A stretch of 21,718 nt of DNA from NCBI GenBank assembly GCA_910589485.1, contig CAJUSW010000017.1:1-21718 (forward strand), written 5' to 3'. This document shows, piece by piece, positions 14,227 through 21,093 of this stretch. The notes beneath the pieces were generated by a model. The model worked only from the letters and a program-made list of their open reading frames with translations. It made no database searches and had not been told where the DNA came from. Numbering within the stretch: position 1 is the first letter of the stretch; each line of letters begins with the position of its first letter. The stretch is from an uncultured Duncaniella sp. GTDB lineage: Bacteria > Bacteroidota > Bacteroidia > Bacteroidales > Muribaculaceae. Position numbers and translations under genes: made by a program.

Positions 14227-14310
14227 AGCAATTTTCTTGAAACGGACGGCATAAAAAGGAAATAAATCCTCAAAATCACGTGGTTATTAACATTTGGAGA
14301 GGCTCAAACC

Positions 14311-15156
14311 TCACCACAGATACTTCTTGTCAGGGAAAAGGAATGGCGCGCGGAGGGCTCCCGAGGCCAGGTAAAGGAGGGCTTTTGGCAACGATGACTG
14401 TCCGCGCCGATGTATTCTCCATGCCTTGAGCGGTAAGCGCAGGATGCATGAGACGGGATAGGTCAAAGCTATTATGCACCCCATGGCCCGGATGTTTTTA
14501 CCTGAGAGGATGGGTTTGGTGCCGGTCGATTCCTGGGGGTGGGAGCAGATGGTCAGCGGGATGTATTGGCAGTTGAGTCCGCGCCGTATGGCCGAGAGAA
14601 GCAATAACTCATCCTCCCCGCCGTGCATGTGATCGGAGCCTATTCCGAAATCAGGATGGAACTCCGGGTTGCCTGTGGAATTACGTCGGAACGCTATTTC
14701 TATGCTTGATACAAAATAATTCTTGGGGAGAGGTAGCCTCAACCTGCAATTGCCGGAGGGATAATATTTGTGTGTCCCGGCATAGTCGGCACGGAGAGTT
14801 GCGAGGTCTAAGTCAGGATCAGCAGTGAACGTATCAATCAGGCGGTATATCCCGTCGGTATAAAGCCTGGTGTCATCATCGGAGATCAGTATCACGTCGC
14901 TGTTGCAATGAGACAGCGCGTTGTTCCGGTTTCGTGACAGCCCCTTGCCATCGAAGCGGAGTATCGTCACGTCGTCACGTTCGGTCAATTGTTGCGGTAT
15001 CGGAGCGTCGCGGTGATCCTGCCATGACACTATGTAGCTCACTCCATCTATCACGGGAAGATCCATGGAGGCCACGCGCTGTATCCCCTCGGGCGTATGG
15101 GTGGCTATCGCCACGTCGAGGGTGCACCGGCTGTGGGGGGCTGGATCAATTGTCAC
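14311..15156 (-). CDS. Family 2 (GT-A) glycosyltransferase
   Basis: A 281-aa GT-A fold enzyme: LDVAIATHTPEG opens the nucleotide-binding domain, GLSRNRNNAL follows, and ISDDDTRLY (about 91-99) is the metal-binding DxD-type motif. GGEDELLLL (about 199-207) holds the likely catalytic acidic group. A C-terminal hydrophobic/basic stretch (ALTYPVSCILRLPLKAWRIHRR) may lie against the membrane. The acceptor and sugar are unknown; a cell-surface glycan or lipid is a guess. The start is GTG at 15156, within the 3' end of the polyprenyl synthase gene, overlapping by 11 bases, which implies translational coupling. Downstream I see no strong terminator in the 120 bases before the glycogen synthase promoter. 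Confidence 0.85.
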   Translation of the reverse strand: MTIDPAPHSRCTLDVAIATHTPEGIQRVASMDLPVIDGVSYIVSWQDHRDAPIPQQLTERDDVTILRFDGKGLSRNRNNALSHCNSDVILISDDDTRLYTDGIYRLIDTFTADPDLDLATLRADYAGTHKYYPSGNCRLRLPLPKNYFVSSIEIAFRRNSTGNPEFHPDFGIGSDHMHGGEDELLLLSAIRRGLNCQYIPLTICSHPQESTGTKPILSGKNIRAMGCIIALTYPVSCILRLPLKAWRIHRRGQSSLPKALLYLASGALRAPFLFPDKKYLW

Positions 15157-16123
15157 GGTCTATGATGTAGTCGAGCAGGGTGAGGAGGGGAGTGGTGTCG
15201 AGATCCGGGCCGAGTTCGGCGAGTATGGCGGCCGCTTCGTCACGCAGACGGTGTAGTGTGGCGTTGGCATAGTCGATGCCTCCTGCCTTTATCGCGTACT
15301 CTATCAGAGTGGCGATCTCGTCGTCATTGAGTGAGCCACGCATCAGGAGGGCGTTCATCTCAAGACATTCCATAGTGGCCTCGCCCGACAGAGCGTGAAG
15401 CAATGGCAGTGTCACCTTGCCTTCTCGCAGGTCGTTGCCGGTAGGCTTGCCGAGGGAGTCGGATTTGAAATAATCGAATATGTCGTCCTTGATCTGGAAG
15501 CACTGTCCGAACTTCATGGCAAACCTTCTCATCACGTCCAGTCTGCGCTCGTCGGCTTCGGCCGCGTATGCTCCCATTTCCACGCAAGCCACGAAAAGCG
15601 AGGCTGTCTTGTGGGATATTATCTCGTAGTATGCTTCTTCCGAGATGGTGTGGTTGGTTGCGTTATTTATCTGGTCCATTTCGCCCGTCGAAAGCAGGCG
15701 TCCGAGTGATGCTATGGTCTCAACGGCTCTGAGGTCTCCGGTGGATATCACCAACTGTAGGGCCGAGGATACGAAATAGTCCCCTACGAGCACGGCAATA
15801 TGGTTGTCCCACATGGCGTTGATTGTGGAGATGCCGTGGCGGGTGGCCGACTGGTCGATCACATCGTCGTGGATGAGCGAAGCGTTGTGCAGCATCTCGA
15901 TCGATGCGGCCGAGGCCATCACCCGCTCGGGGTCGGATGCTCCGAGCAGATTGGCCGAGAGTATGACCATCATGGGGCGCAGCTGCTTCCCTTTATGGCT
16001 CAGATAGCGGCCTATCACCTCGTTTATGAGCGGGTTGGGCGACCTCAGCTTGTCGGCTATCAGTTGGTTGAGCCTTTCAAGCTGTGGAGCAAGGGATGTG
16101 CGTATGGATTGGATGTCGGTCAT
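15146..16123 (-). CDS. Trans-polyprenyl diphosphate synthase
   Basis: Condenses isopentenyl diphosphate units into a long all-trans chain, most likely the side chain of menaquinone. Both aspartate-rich motifs are intact: DDVID at residues 86-90 and DDIFD at 213-217, with GKPTGNDLREGKVTLP (225-240) after the second. The N-terminal GKQLRP (45-50) binds the diphosphate. The length is 325 aa from the chosen start. A longer reading from 16165 would place its first 14 codons upstream of, and across, the promoter box at 16133-16140, so the ATG at 16123 is preferred. It is divergent from polA and overlaps the following glycosyltransferase gene. Chain length cannot be read with certainty, so no ispA/ispB symbol is given. 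Confidence 0.92.
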   Translation of the reverse strand: MTDIQSIRTSLAPQLERLNQLIADKLRSPNPLINEVIGRYLSHKGKQLRPMMVILSANLLGASDPERVMASAASIEMLHNASLIHDDVIDQSATRHGISTINAMWDNHIAVLVGDYFVSSALQLVISTGDLRAVETIASLGRLLSTGEMDQINNATNHTISEEAYYEIISHKTASLFVACVEMGAYAAEADERRLDVMRRFAMKFGQCFQIKDDIFDYFKSDSLGKPTGNDLREGKVTLPLLHALSGEATMECLEMNALLMRGSLNDDEIATLIEYAIKAGGIDYANATLHRLRDEAAAILAELGPDLDTTPLLTLLDYIIDRDN

Positions 16124-16132
16124 AACGGAGTG

Positions 16133-16140
16133 CAAATTTA
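16133..16140 (-). promoter_or_regulatory. -7 box of the polyprenyl synthase gene
   Basis: On the minus strand TAAATTTG fits TAnnTTTG, with ATTGG about 22 bases upstream as a poor -33 box. Only 9 bases separate it from the ATG at 16123, so the mRNA would be nearly leaderless. It decides the start codon of the gene. Confidence 0.5.
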
Positions 16141-16223
16141 CAAAATTCTTCAATAAAAAGTCCAATTTTCAAAAATTTAAGTAAAAATAGAGATCCTCAA
16201 CGGCTTTTTACATGATAAATGAG

Positions 16224-16231
16224 TAACTTTA
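16224..16231 (+). promoter_or_regulatory. Weak candidate polA -7 box
   Basis: TAACTTTA matches TAnnTTTG at all but the last base, 25 bases before the polA ATG. No matching -33 box is seen. Confidence 0.25.
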
Positions 16232-16256
16232 CCACAAATTTGACTATCCTGTAATC

Positions 16257-19055
16257 ATGGAGAAACGACTATTCCTGCTGGATGCCTACGCGCTCATATA
16301 CCGCGCCTACTATGCGCTGATACATTCCCCGCGCTTTGCTTCATCGACCGGTTTCAACACCTCGGCGGTGTTTGGCTTCTGCAATACACTCGAGGATCTT
16401 CTCAAAAAGGAGGATCCCACCCACATAGCGGTGTGTTTCGATCCTCCACACGGTGCTACGTTCCGCCACGAGAAGTTTGAGGCTTACAAGGCCCAGCGCG
16501 ACAAGCAGCCCGAGGATATCACGCTTGCCATACCTTATATAAAGAGAATACTTGAGGCCTACCGCATCCCGGTGATCGAACTGGACGGCTATGAGGCCGA
16601 CGATGTGATAGGCACTCTCGCCACCATGGCTGCCGCCAAGGGGTATGATACATACATGATGACCCCCGATAAGGACTACGGCCAGCTCGTGGGACCACAT
16701 ATATATATGTATCGTCCCGCACTGAAGGGCGAGGGCTTCGAGGTGAGGGATACGGCGCGTGTGTGCGAGCGATATGGCATTTCCTATCCCCGTCAGGTGA
16801 TAGACCTGCTTGCGCTCGAGGGGGATGCTTCCGACAACATACCCGGCTGCCCCGGAGTAGGGGAGAAGACCGCCCGCAAGCTCATTGCCGAGTTTGGCAG
16901 TGTGGAGGGTTTGCTCGAGAATACCGATAAGCTCAAGGGTGCGTTGCAGCGCAAGGTCATTGACAATGCCGAACAGATACGCATGTCCAAATGGCTCGCC
17001 ACGATATGCACCGACGCGCCTGTGAATATCGATATAGATTCGCTCGACAGGAAGCCGATGGACCTCGAAAAGCTTATGGAGATATACCGTGAGCTGGATT
17101 TCAAGTCGCTGATGGGACGCCTGAAGGCCCAGATAGCCTCGGCCGAGGCGGTCAAAGCGGCCACCACGAAGGCCGCGGAGCCGGCTCAGGCCGACGATGG
17201 ATCGGGCATGGGCTCGCTGTTTGATTCGCCCGACACGGTGGCCGATGCACCGCTGTCGGCCTCGCTTGTGTGCGAGACTCGGTTCTATGAAGTTGCCGAC
17301 ACCCCGGCACGCATCGCTGAGGTTGTTAAGGATGCGTCCTCACGACCTGCGGTAGGCATCTCGGCCTACGCTCCGGGCGAGGAGGCAATGGTGTCGAGGA
17401 TCGAGGGGCTTGCCATAAGTTGGGAGCCATGCAAGGGCCACATCATCCTCTTCCCGGCCGATGAAGAGGCACGGCGCGAGGTGAGGGCCATATTGGCTCC
17501 GCTCTTTGTGAAGGAGGGGCCATGCATGGTGAGCCTTGATATTAAGCGGGCCATGCTGTTGCTCCTGCACGAGGGCATACCATTTGACGCGCCTTACTTT
17601 GACGTGTCGGTGGCCCACTATGTCATCGACCCCGAGATGAAGCACGATGCCGCAACGATAGCCTCGAAATATCTCGGACTTCCGTTGCAGGGTATCGCCC
17701 CCGACGCTCGCCCCGGTCATCCTAAGAAATCATTGCCTGTCGAGGAGGCTATGGCCCGCTATTGCGAGGAGGCCGATCTGGCCATGCGTCTGCGTCCGGT
17801 TCTGTCGGCTGAAGTTGCCGAACGTGATATGACGCCTCTGCTCGATGATGTGGAATTTCCTCTCATACGTGTGCTTGCCGGAATGGAGTGGACCGGAGTT
17901 AGAATCGATCCCGATGTCCTCACCGATCTCTCGGCTCGGCTTAAGGAGCGTCTCGCCGCTCTTGAGCAGGAGGCCTACAGCATGGCCGGAGGCGAGTTCA
18001 ACATCGGCTCACCCGCTCAGGTGGGAATGGTGCTGTTCGACCGTCTTGCGATCGATCCCAAGGCCAAGCGCACAGCCCGTGGCTCCTATTCCACCACCGA
18101 GCAGGTGCTTGAGAAATATGCAGCCAAGGTACCCCTGGTGAGTCTCATACTTAAGATACGTCGCCTGCGCAAGCTCGTGACCACTTACCTTGACGCACTT
18201 CCTGCGCTCATAAATCCCGAGACCGGAAAGATTCACACCTCTTTCAACCAGACTGTCACTGCCACAGGCCGCATCTCCTCTACCAACCCCAATCTGCAGA
18301 ACATCCCTATCCGCACCGACGACGGTCGAGAGATACGTCGCGCTTTCATCCCCGATCCCGGACATGTGATGATGAGTGCCGATTATTCACAGATCGAACT
18401 GCGTCTCATTGCCGACCTGAGTGGCGACAAGGATATGATAGAAGCCTTCCTGTCGGGCGACGACATTCACCGCATCACCGCCTCCAAGGTGTATAAGGTG
18501 CCTCTTGAGGAGGTGACCGAGGATCAGCGCCGCCATGCCAAGACTGCCAATTTCGGTATTATATATGGTATATCAGCCTTCGGCCTGTCGGAGCGTCTCG
18601 GCATAGCCCGTGCTGACGCCAAGAAACTTATCGACGGATACTTCGCCACATATCCCCATATACGCGAGTATCTCGACAAGGCTGTTGAGGATGCCCGCCA
18701 CAACGGTTATGTGACCACCCGCATGGGCCGTCGCCGCTATCTGCCCGAGATCAATTCGCGCAACGCCGTGGTGCGCGGGTATGCCGAGCGAAATGCCGTG
18801 AACGCCCCCATCCAAGGATCGGCCGCCGATATAATTAAGGTGGCGATGGTGAGGATATATGCCGAGATGGAGCGCCGGGGCATGAAGTCGCGCATGATCA
18901 TGCAGGTGCACGATGAATTGATATTCGACGTGGTGCCTTCCGAGCTTGATGAGCTGAAATCGCTCGTGATTTCCGGAATGGAAGGCGCCTATGCCGGGGC
19001 TGTTCCTCTCGAAGTGGCTGCCGGGGTTGCTCCCAACTGGCTCGAAGCTCATTGA
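16257..19055 (+). CDS. polA: DNA polymerase I
   Basis: Gap-filling and primer-removal polymerase. The 5'-3' nuclease domain (1 to about 290) is intact: LLDAYALIYRA (7-17), GYEADDVIGTL (111-121), and GDASDNIPGCPGVGEKTA (189-206). The polymerase domain is intact: motif A DYSQIELR (D709), O-helix RRHAKTANFGIIYG (758-771), and motif C QVHDE (H885, D886). The middle 3'-5' exonuclease domain (about 340-515) keeps its fold pattern but has lost its catalytic acids: the DTET site reads GISA (367-370), the ExoII Asp corresponds to A432 (DIKRA), and the ExoIII Asp to A506 (YCEEA). Proofreading should be absent, as in Taq-type enzymes. The length of 932 aa matches the E. coli protein. It likely forms an operon with the next two genes. 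Confidence 0.97.
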   Translation: MEKRLFLLDAYALIYRAYYALIHSPRFASSTGFNTSAVFGFCNTLEDLLKKEDPTHIAVCFDPPHGATFRHEKFEAYKAQRDKQPEDITLAIPYIKRILEAYRIPVIELDGYEADDVIGTLATMAAAKGYDTYMMTPDKDYGQLVGPHIYMYRPALKGEGFEVRDTARVCERYGISYPRQVIDLLALEGDASDNIPGCPGVGEKTARKLIAEFGSVEGLLENTDKLKGALQRKVIDNAEQIRMSKWLATICTDAPVNIDIDSLDRKPMDLEKLMEIYRELDFKSLMGRLKAQIASAEAVKAATTKAAEPAQADDGSGMGSLFDSPDTVADAPLSASLVCETRFYEVADTPARIAEVVKDASSRPAVGISAYAPGEEAMVSRIEGLAISWEPCKGHIILFPADEEARREVRAILAPLFVKEGPCMVSLDIKRAMLLLLHEGIPFDAPYFDVSVAHYVIDPEMKHDAATIASKYLGLPLQGIAPDARPGHPKKSLPVEEAMARYCEEADLAMRLRPVLSAEVAERDMTPLLDDVEFPLIRVLAGMEWTGVRIDPDVLTDLSARLKERLAALEQEAYSMAGGEFNIGSPAQVGMVLFDRLAIDPKAKRTARGSYSTTEQVLEKYAAKVPLVSLILKIRRLRKLVTTYLDALPALINPETGKIHTSFNQTVTATGRISSTNPNLQNIPIRTDDGREIRRAFIPDPGHVMMSADYSQIELRLIADLSGDKDMIEAFLSGDDIHRITASKVYKVPLEEVTEDQRRHAKTANFGIIYGISAFGLSERLGIARADAKKLIDGYFATYPHIREYLDKAVEDARHNGYVTTRMGRRRYLPEINSRNAVVRGYAERNAVNAPIQGSAADIIKVAMVRIYAEMERRGMKSRMIMQVHDELIFDVVPSELDELKSLVISGMEGAYAGAVPLEVAAGVAPNWLEAH

Positions 19056-19102
19056 TCGACCCCCCGAGTTGGTAATTGTTAATCTATTAAATTATTGATA
19101 CA

Positions 19103-19423
19103 ATGTCTCCCGAAGAGAAACTTGCTATAGAAGAGAAAGTGGTGAAGATGCTCAAGACCGTCTTTGACCCCGAAATACCTGTCGACATATACAACCTCGG
19201 ACTCATATATGCCATAGATCTTGATGATGAGGGCAACCTGCATATCGACATGACGCTTACCGCCCCCAACTGTCCGGCCGCCGATTTTATCATCGATGAT
19301 GCCCGCATAAAACTCGAGAGCATCGAGGGGATCAAGAGCGTGGACATACGCATCGTGTTCGAGCCCGAGTGGACCAAGGACATGATGAGCGAGGAGGCCA
19401 AGCTCGATCTCGGATTTCTCTGA
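19103..19423 (+). CDS. DUF59/MIP18 family Fe-S assembly factor (SufT-like)
   Basis: A 106-aa single-domain protein with the family hallmarks FDPEIPVDIYNLGLIY (21-36; DPE at 22-24) and TLTAPNCPAADF (51-62), the latter with the conserved cysteine C57. Members assist maturation of Fe-S proteins, as SufT does, or act in phenylacetate oxygenase assembly (PaaD); the absence of paa genes favours the former. It lies 47 bases after polA on the same strand with no terminator between, and 11 bases before the LpxH-like gene, so co-transcription is likely. No suf genes are in view. Confidence 0.9.
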   Translation: MSPEEKLAIEEKVVKMLKTVFDPEIPVDIYNLGLIYAIDLDDEGNLHIDMTLTAPNCPAADFIIDDARIKLESIEGIKSVDIRIVFEPEWTKDMMSEEAKLDLGFL

Positions 19424-19434
19424 TCTTTCCGGGC

Positions 19435-20187
19435 ATGCGTGACCTTACCTATTTCATGAGCGACCTGCATCTGGGCGCGGGATATATAGCCGACCATCGT
19501 GAGCACGAGCTTAAGGTGGTCAATTTCCTGCGTTCGATCGAGCCGCGTGCCAGGCGGTTGATACTGCTCGGTGACATCCTGGATTACTGGTGGGAGTACC
19601 GCGACGTGGTGCCGCGTGGCTATACCCGCTTTTTCGGTGAGCTTGCCAGGCTTGCCGACAATGGGGTAGAGATTATCTGGTTCAAGGGTAATCACGACGT
19701 GTGGATATTCGACTACCTCCCCTCCGAGATAGGCATGACGGTCCACGACGGTATCATGGTCACAGAAATGGATGGCGCGAGATTCCTCATGGAGCATGGC
19801 GATGGCGTAGGGCGGTTGCCGTGGACATTCCGCCGGTTGCGGTCGCTGTTCAGGTGCCGGGTGGCCCAGCGTATGTTTGCCGCCATTCATCCGCGGTGGA
19901 CTGTGGGGTTTGCCCATGCCTGGTCGTCCCACAGCCGTAAAAAGGGCGGTTATGTTTCCCGCGAAGGAGTGGGAGAGTCGCTTGTGGAGTATGCCTCTGC
20001 CTACAATGAAAATCATCCCGAGGCCAAGGTGGATTATTTCATCTTCGGGCATCTTCATGTGCTCATGGATAGGGCTCTTGCCGATGGCGCGAGGGTGGTT
20101 GTTTTGGGGGATTGGATCTCCCGTTTTTCCTATGCCGTATGGGACGGAAAAGAGCTTACGACGCATATTTATGAGGACAAAATATAA
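19435..20187 (+). CDS. LpxH-like UDP-2,3-diacylglucosamine diphosphatase
   Basis: A calcineurin-type metallophosphatase of 250 aa. All metal-site motifs are visible in order: SDLHLG (9-14), LGDILDYWWEY (45-55), KGNHD (84-88), MEHGD (119-123) and FGHLH (204-208). The YWWE after GD and the overall length fit LpxH-type proteins, which cleave UDP-2,3-diacylglucosamine to lipid X on the cytosolic face of the inner membrane in lipid A synthesis. A basic/aromatic segment (about 127-163) may serve membrane contact. The start is ATG 19435, just before the first motif and 11 bases after the previous stop; a longer frame from 19369 runs inside that gene and adds unrelated residues. Other substrates are possible, as this superfamily is broad. 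No convincing terminator follows. Confidence 0.87.
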   Translation: MRDLTYFMSDLHLGAGYIADHREHELKVVNFLRSIEPRARRLILLGDILDYWWEYRDVVPRGYTRFFGELARLADNGVEIIWFKGNHDVWIFDYLPSEIGMTVHDGIMVTEMDGARFLMEHGDGVGRLPWTFRRLRSLFRCRVAQRMFAAIHPRWTVGFAHAWSSHSRKKGGYVSREGVGESLVEYASAYNENHPEAKVDYFIFGHLHVLMDRALADGARVVVLGDWISRFSYAVWDGKELTTHIYEDKI

Positions 20188-20349
20188 CGATTAACAAATT
20201 TTAAGCAATTTCGATTGAGTAAATGTTATATCAACAATAAGTTGCAGGATAGATAGTTAAGTAGGCTTTAGATGGCCTTGAGGGCTGTGCAGGCATGAAA
20301 ATATGTTGGATAACATATAAAAAAATTTCGCCACCCCCGAAAGTTGCTC

Positions 20350-20357
20350 TATCTTTG
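20350..20357 (+). promoter_or_regulatory. Strong -7 box in the right gap
   Basis: TATCTTTG is the most common form of the Bacteroidetes -7 box. TTTC lies about 20 bases upstream, three of four -33 bases, and the region between is C- and A-rich as in strong promoters of this phylum. The transcript would start near 20364. Confidence 0.55.
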
Positions 20358-20363
20358 CATCAC

Positions 20364-20446
20364 GAACCTAAAACAATCTTTTTTACCTTAGAAATTGTAC
20401 CTATTGGAAACTCATGAAAAGGGGCTGCGTGAAGCAGTTCCTTTTT
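20364..20446 (+). ncRNA. Candidate ~80-nt leader or small RNA
   Basis: From the expected start, an ACAAT/ATTGT pairing near 20373-20398 is followed by a terminator-like hairpin: GGGGCTGC (20421-20428), loop GTGAA, GCAGTTCC (20434-20441; two G-U pairs), then TTTTT, with AAAA before the stem to pair with the T-run. This is a promoter-leader-terminator unit of about 83 bases. It may be a free small RNA, or an attenuated leader of a gene that the right element has displaced. Confidence 0.4.
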
Positions 20447-20494
20447 ATCTTTTTATACATTTCCGCGTTGACGTCGACTGCTTGTCGCCGTTGA
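20414..20494 (+). pseudogene. 26-codon ORF resembling a lipoprotein signal peptide
   Basis: The ATG at 20414 lies at the foot of the terminator-like hairpin. The frame reads MKRGCVKQFLFIFLYISAL then TSTAC and two Arg before TGA at 20492: basic start, hydrophobic core, and a cysteine where a lipobox would be (S-T-A-C). It stops 31 bases before the border of the right element. It may be the stump of an interrupted surface lipoprotein gene, but the same bases are explained by the hairpin and T-run, which code for hydrophobic residues by chance. Confidence 0.25.
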
Positions 20495-20618
20495 GATACA
20501 TATGGATATGATCCGTCGAAACATAGGGTCAGCGGATAGTAGACCATAGATCTAAAGATTAAATTTCGGTAGTTATAGACCATAGATCCAAAGATCAAAA
20601 TCTACTGATCCTTTTTTT

Positions 20619-20864
20619 CGGCCCGTAAATTCCCCGCAGGCCCACCAACTACTAAGCCTCGGAGAGGCGATGAAATCGTAGCCCCACCACGAACCAGGCC
20701 CACAAACTACCCGCAGGCCACCTACCCGATAAGCCGCGAAGTGGCGATGTAGTTATAGCCCCACCACGAGGGAACGTGCAAATCGCCCGAAAGGGCAAGA
20801 TTTGCGCGATCCCGAGGCGTGGGGAAAACGAAACCCACACCAAAATGGGCGTCGAAGACGTCCT
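20619..20864 (+). repeat. C-rich interspersed repeat module, long form
   Basis: The long version of the module at 1007-1176. Two related units stand in tandem: AAGCCTCGGAGAGGCGATG...AGCCCCACCACGA (about 20655-20692) and AAGCCGCGAAGTGGCGATG...AGCCCCACCACGA (about 20731-20769). Each can form a small hairpin at its head. The extra unit accounts for most of the length difference between the two elements. Confidence 0.65.
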
Positions 20865-21077
20865 ATAAATCCCCGCGTCCACCCTTGCTAACCTCCTACA
20901 TACCACCAATGTACTCCTAAAATCCCCACCCCTAATAATCTAATCCCTATACTCTATACTTCCCCCTCTATACTCAAAAATCCCTCTATACTTAAAAATA
21001 AAAAATCTCTGGCCCTCTGGTCCAAAAATTCGCCCACTACACGACATTATCGCACCATATCATCCTCCTCGGTAATC

Positions 21078-21085
21078 TACCTTTG
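21078..21085 (+). promoter_or_regulatory. -7 promoter box of the right 254-aa gene
   Basis: TACCTTTG, eight bases before the ATG at 21094, identical in sequence and distance to the left copy. No TTTG is seen at -33. Confidence 0.5.
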
Positions 21086-21093
21086 CCGGTGAT

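Larger units (their letters stand above)
20188..20525 (+). other. Intergenic gap between lpxH-like gene and right element
   Basis: 338 bases with no protein gene of normal size. The first 160 are AT-rich and hold a short hairpin (ATATGTT/AACATAT around 20303-20320) with no T-tail. From 20350 on there is a promoter box, a leader, a terminator-like hairpin and a 26-codon ORF, listed separately. Confidence 0.6.

Noticed and set aside
16124..16165. 14-residue N-terminal extension of the polyprenyl synthase
   Set aside because: Its codons cover the TAAATTTG promoter box, and the family N-terminus is accounted for from 16123.
20652..20909. 85-codon minus-strand ORF in the right C-rich module
   Set aside because: It lies fully in repeat DNA, has no counterpart of the same length in the left arm, and no start signal.
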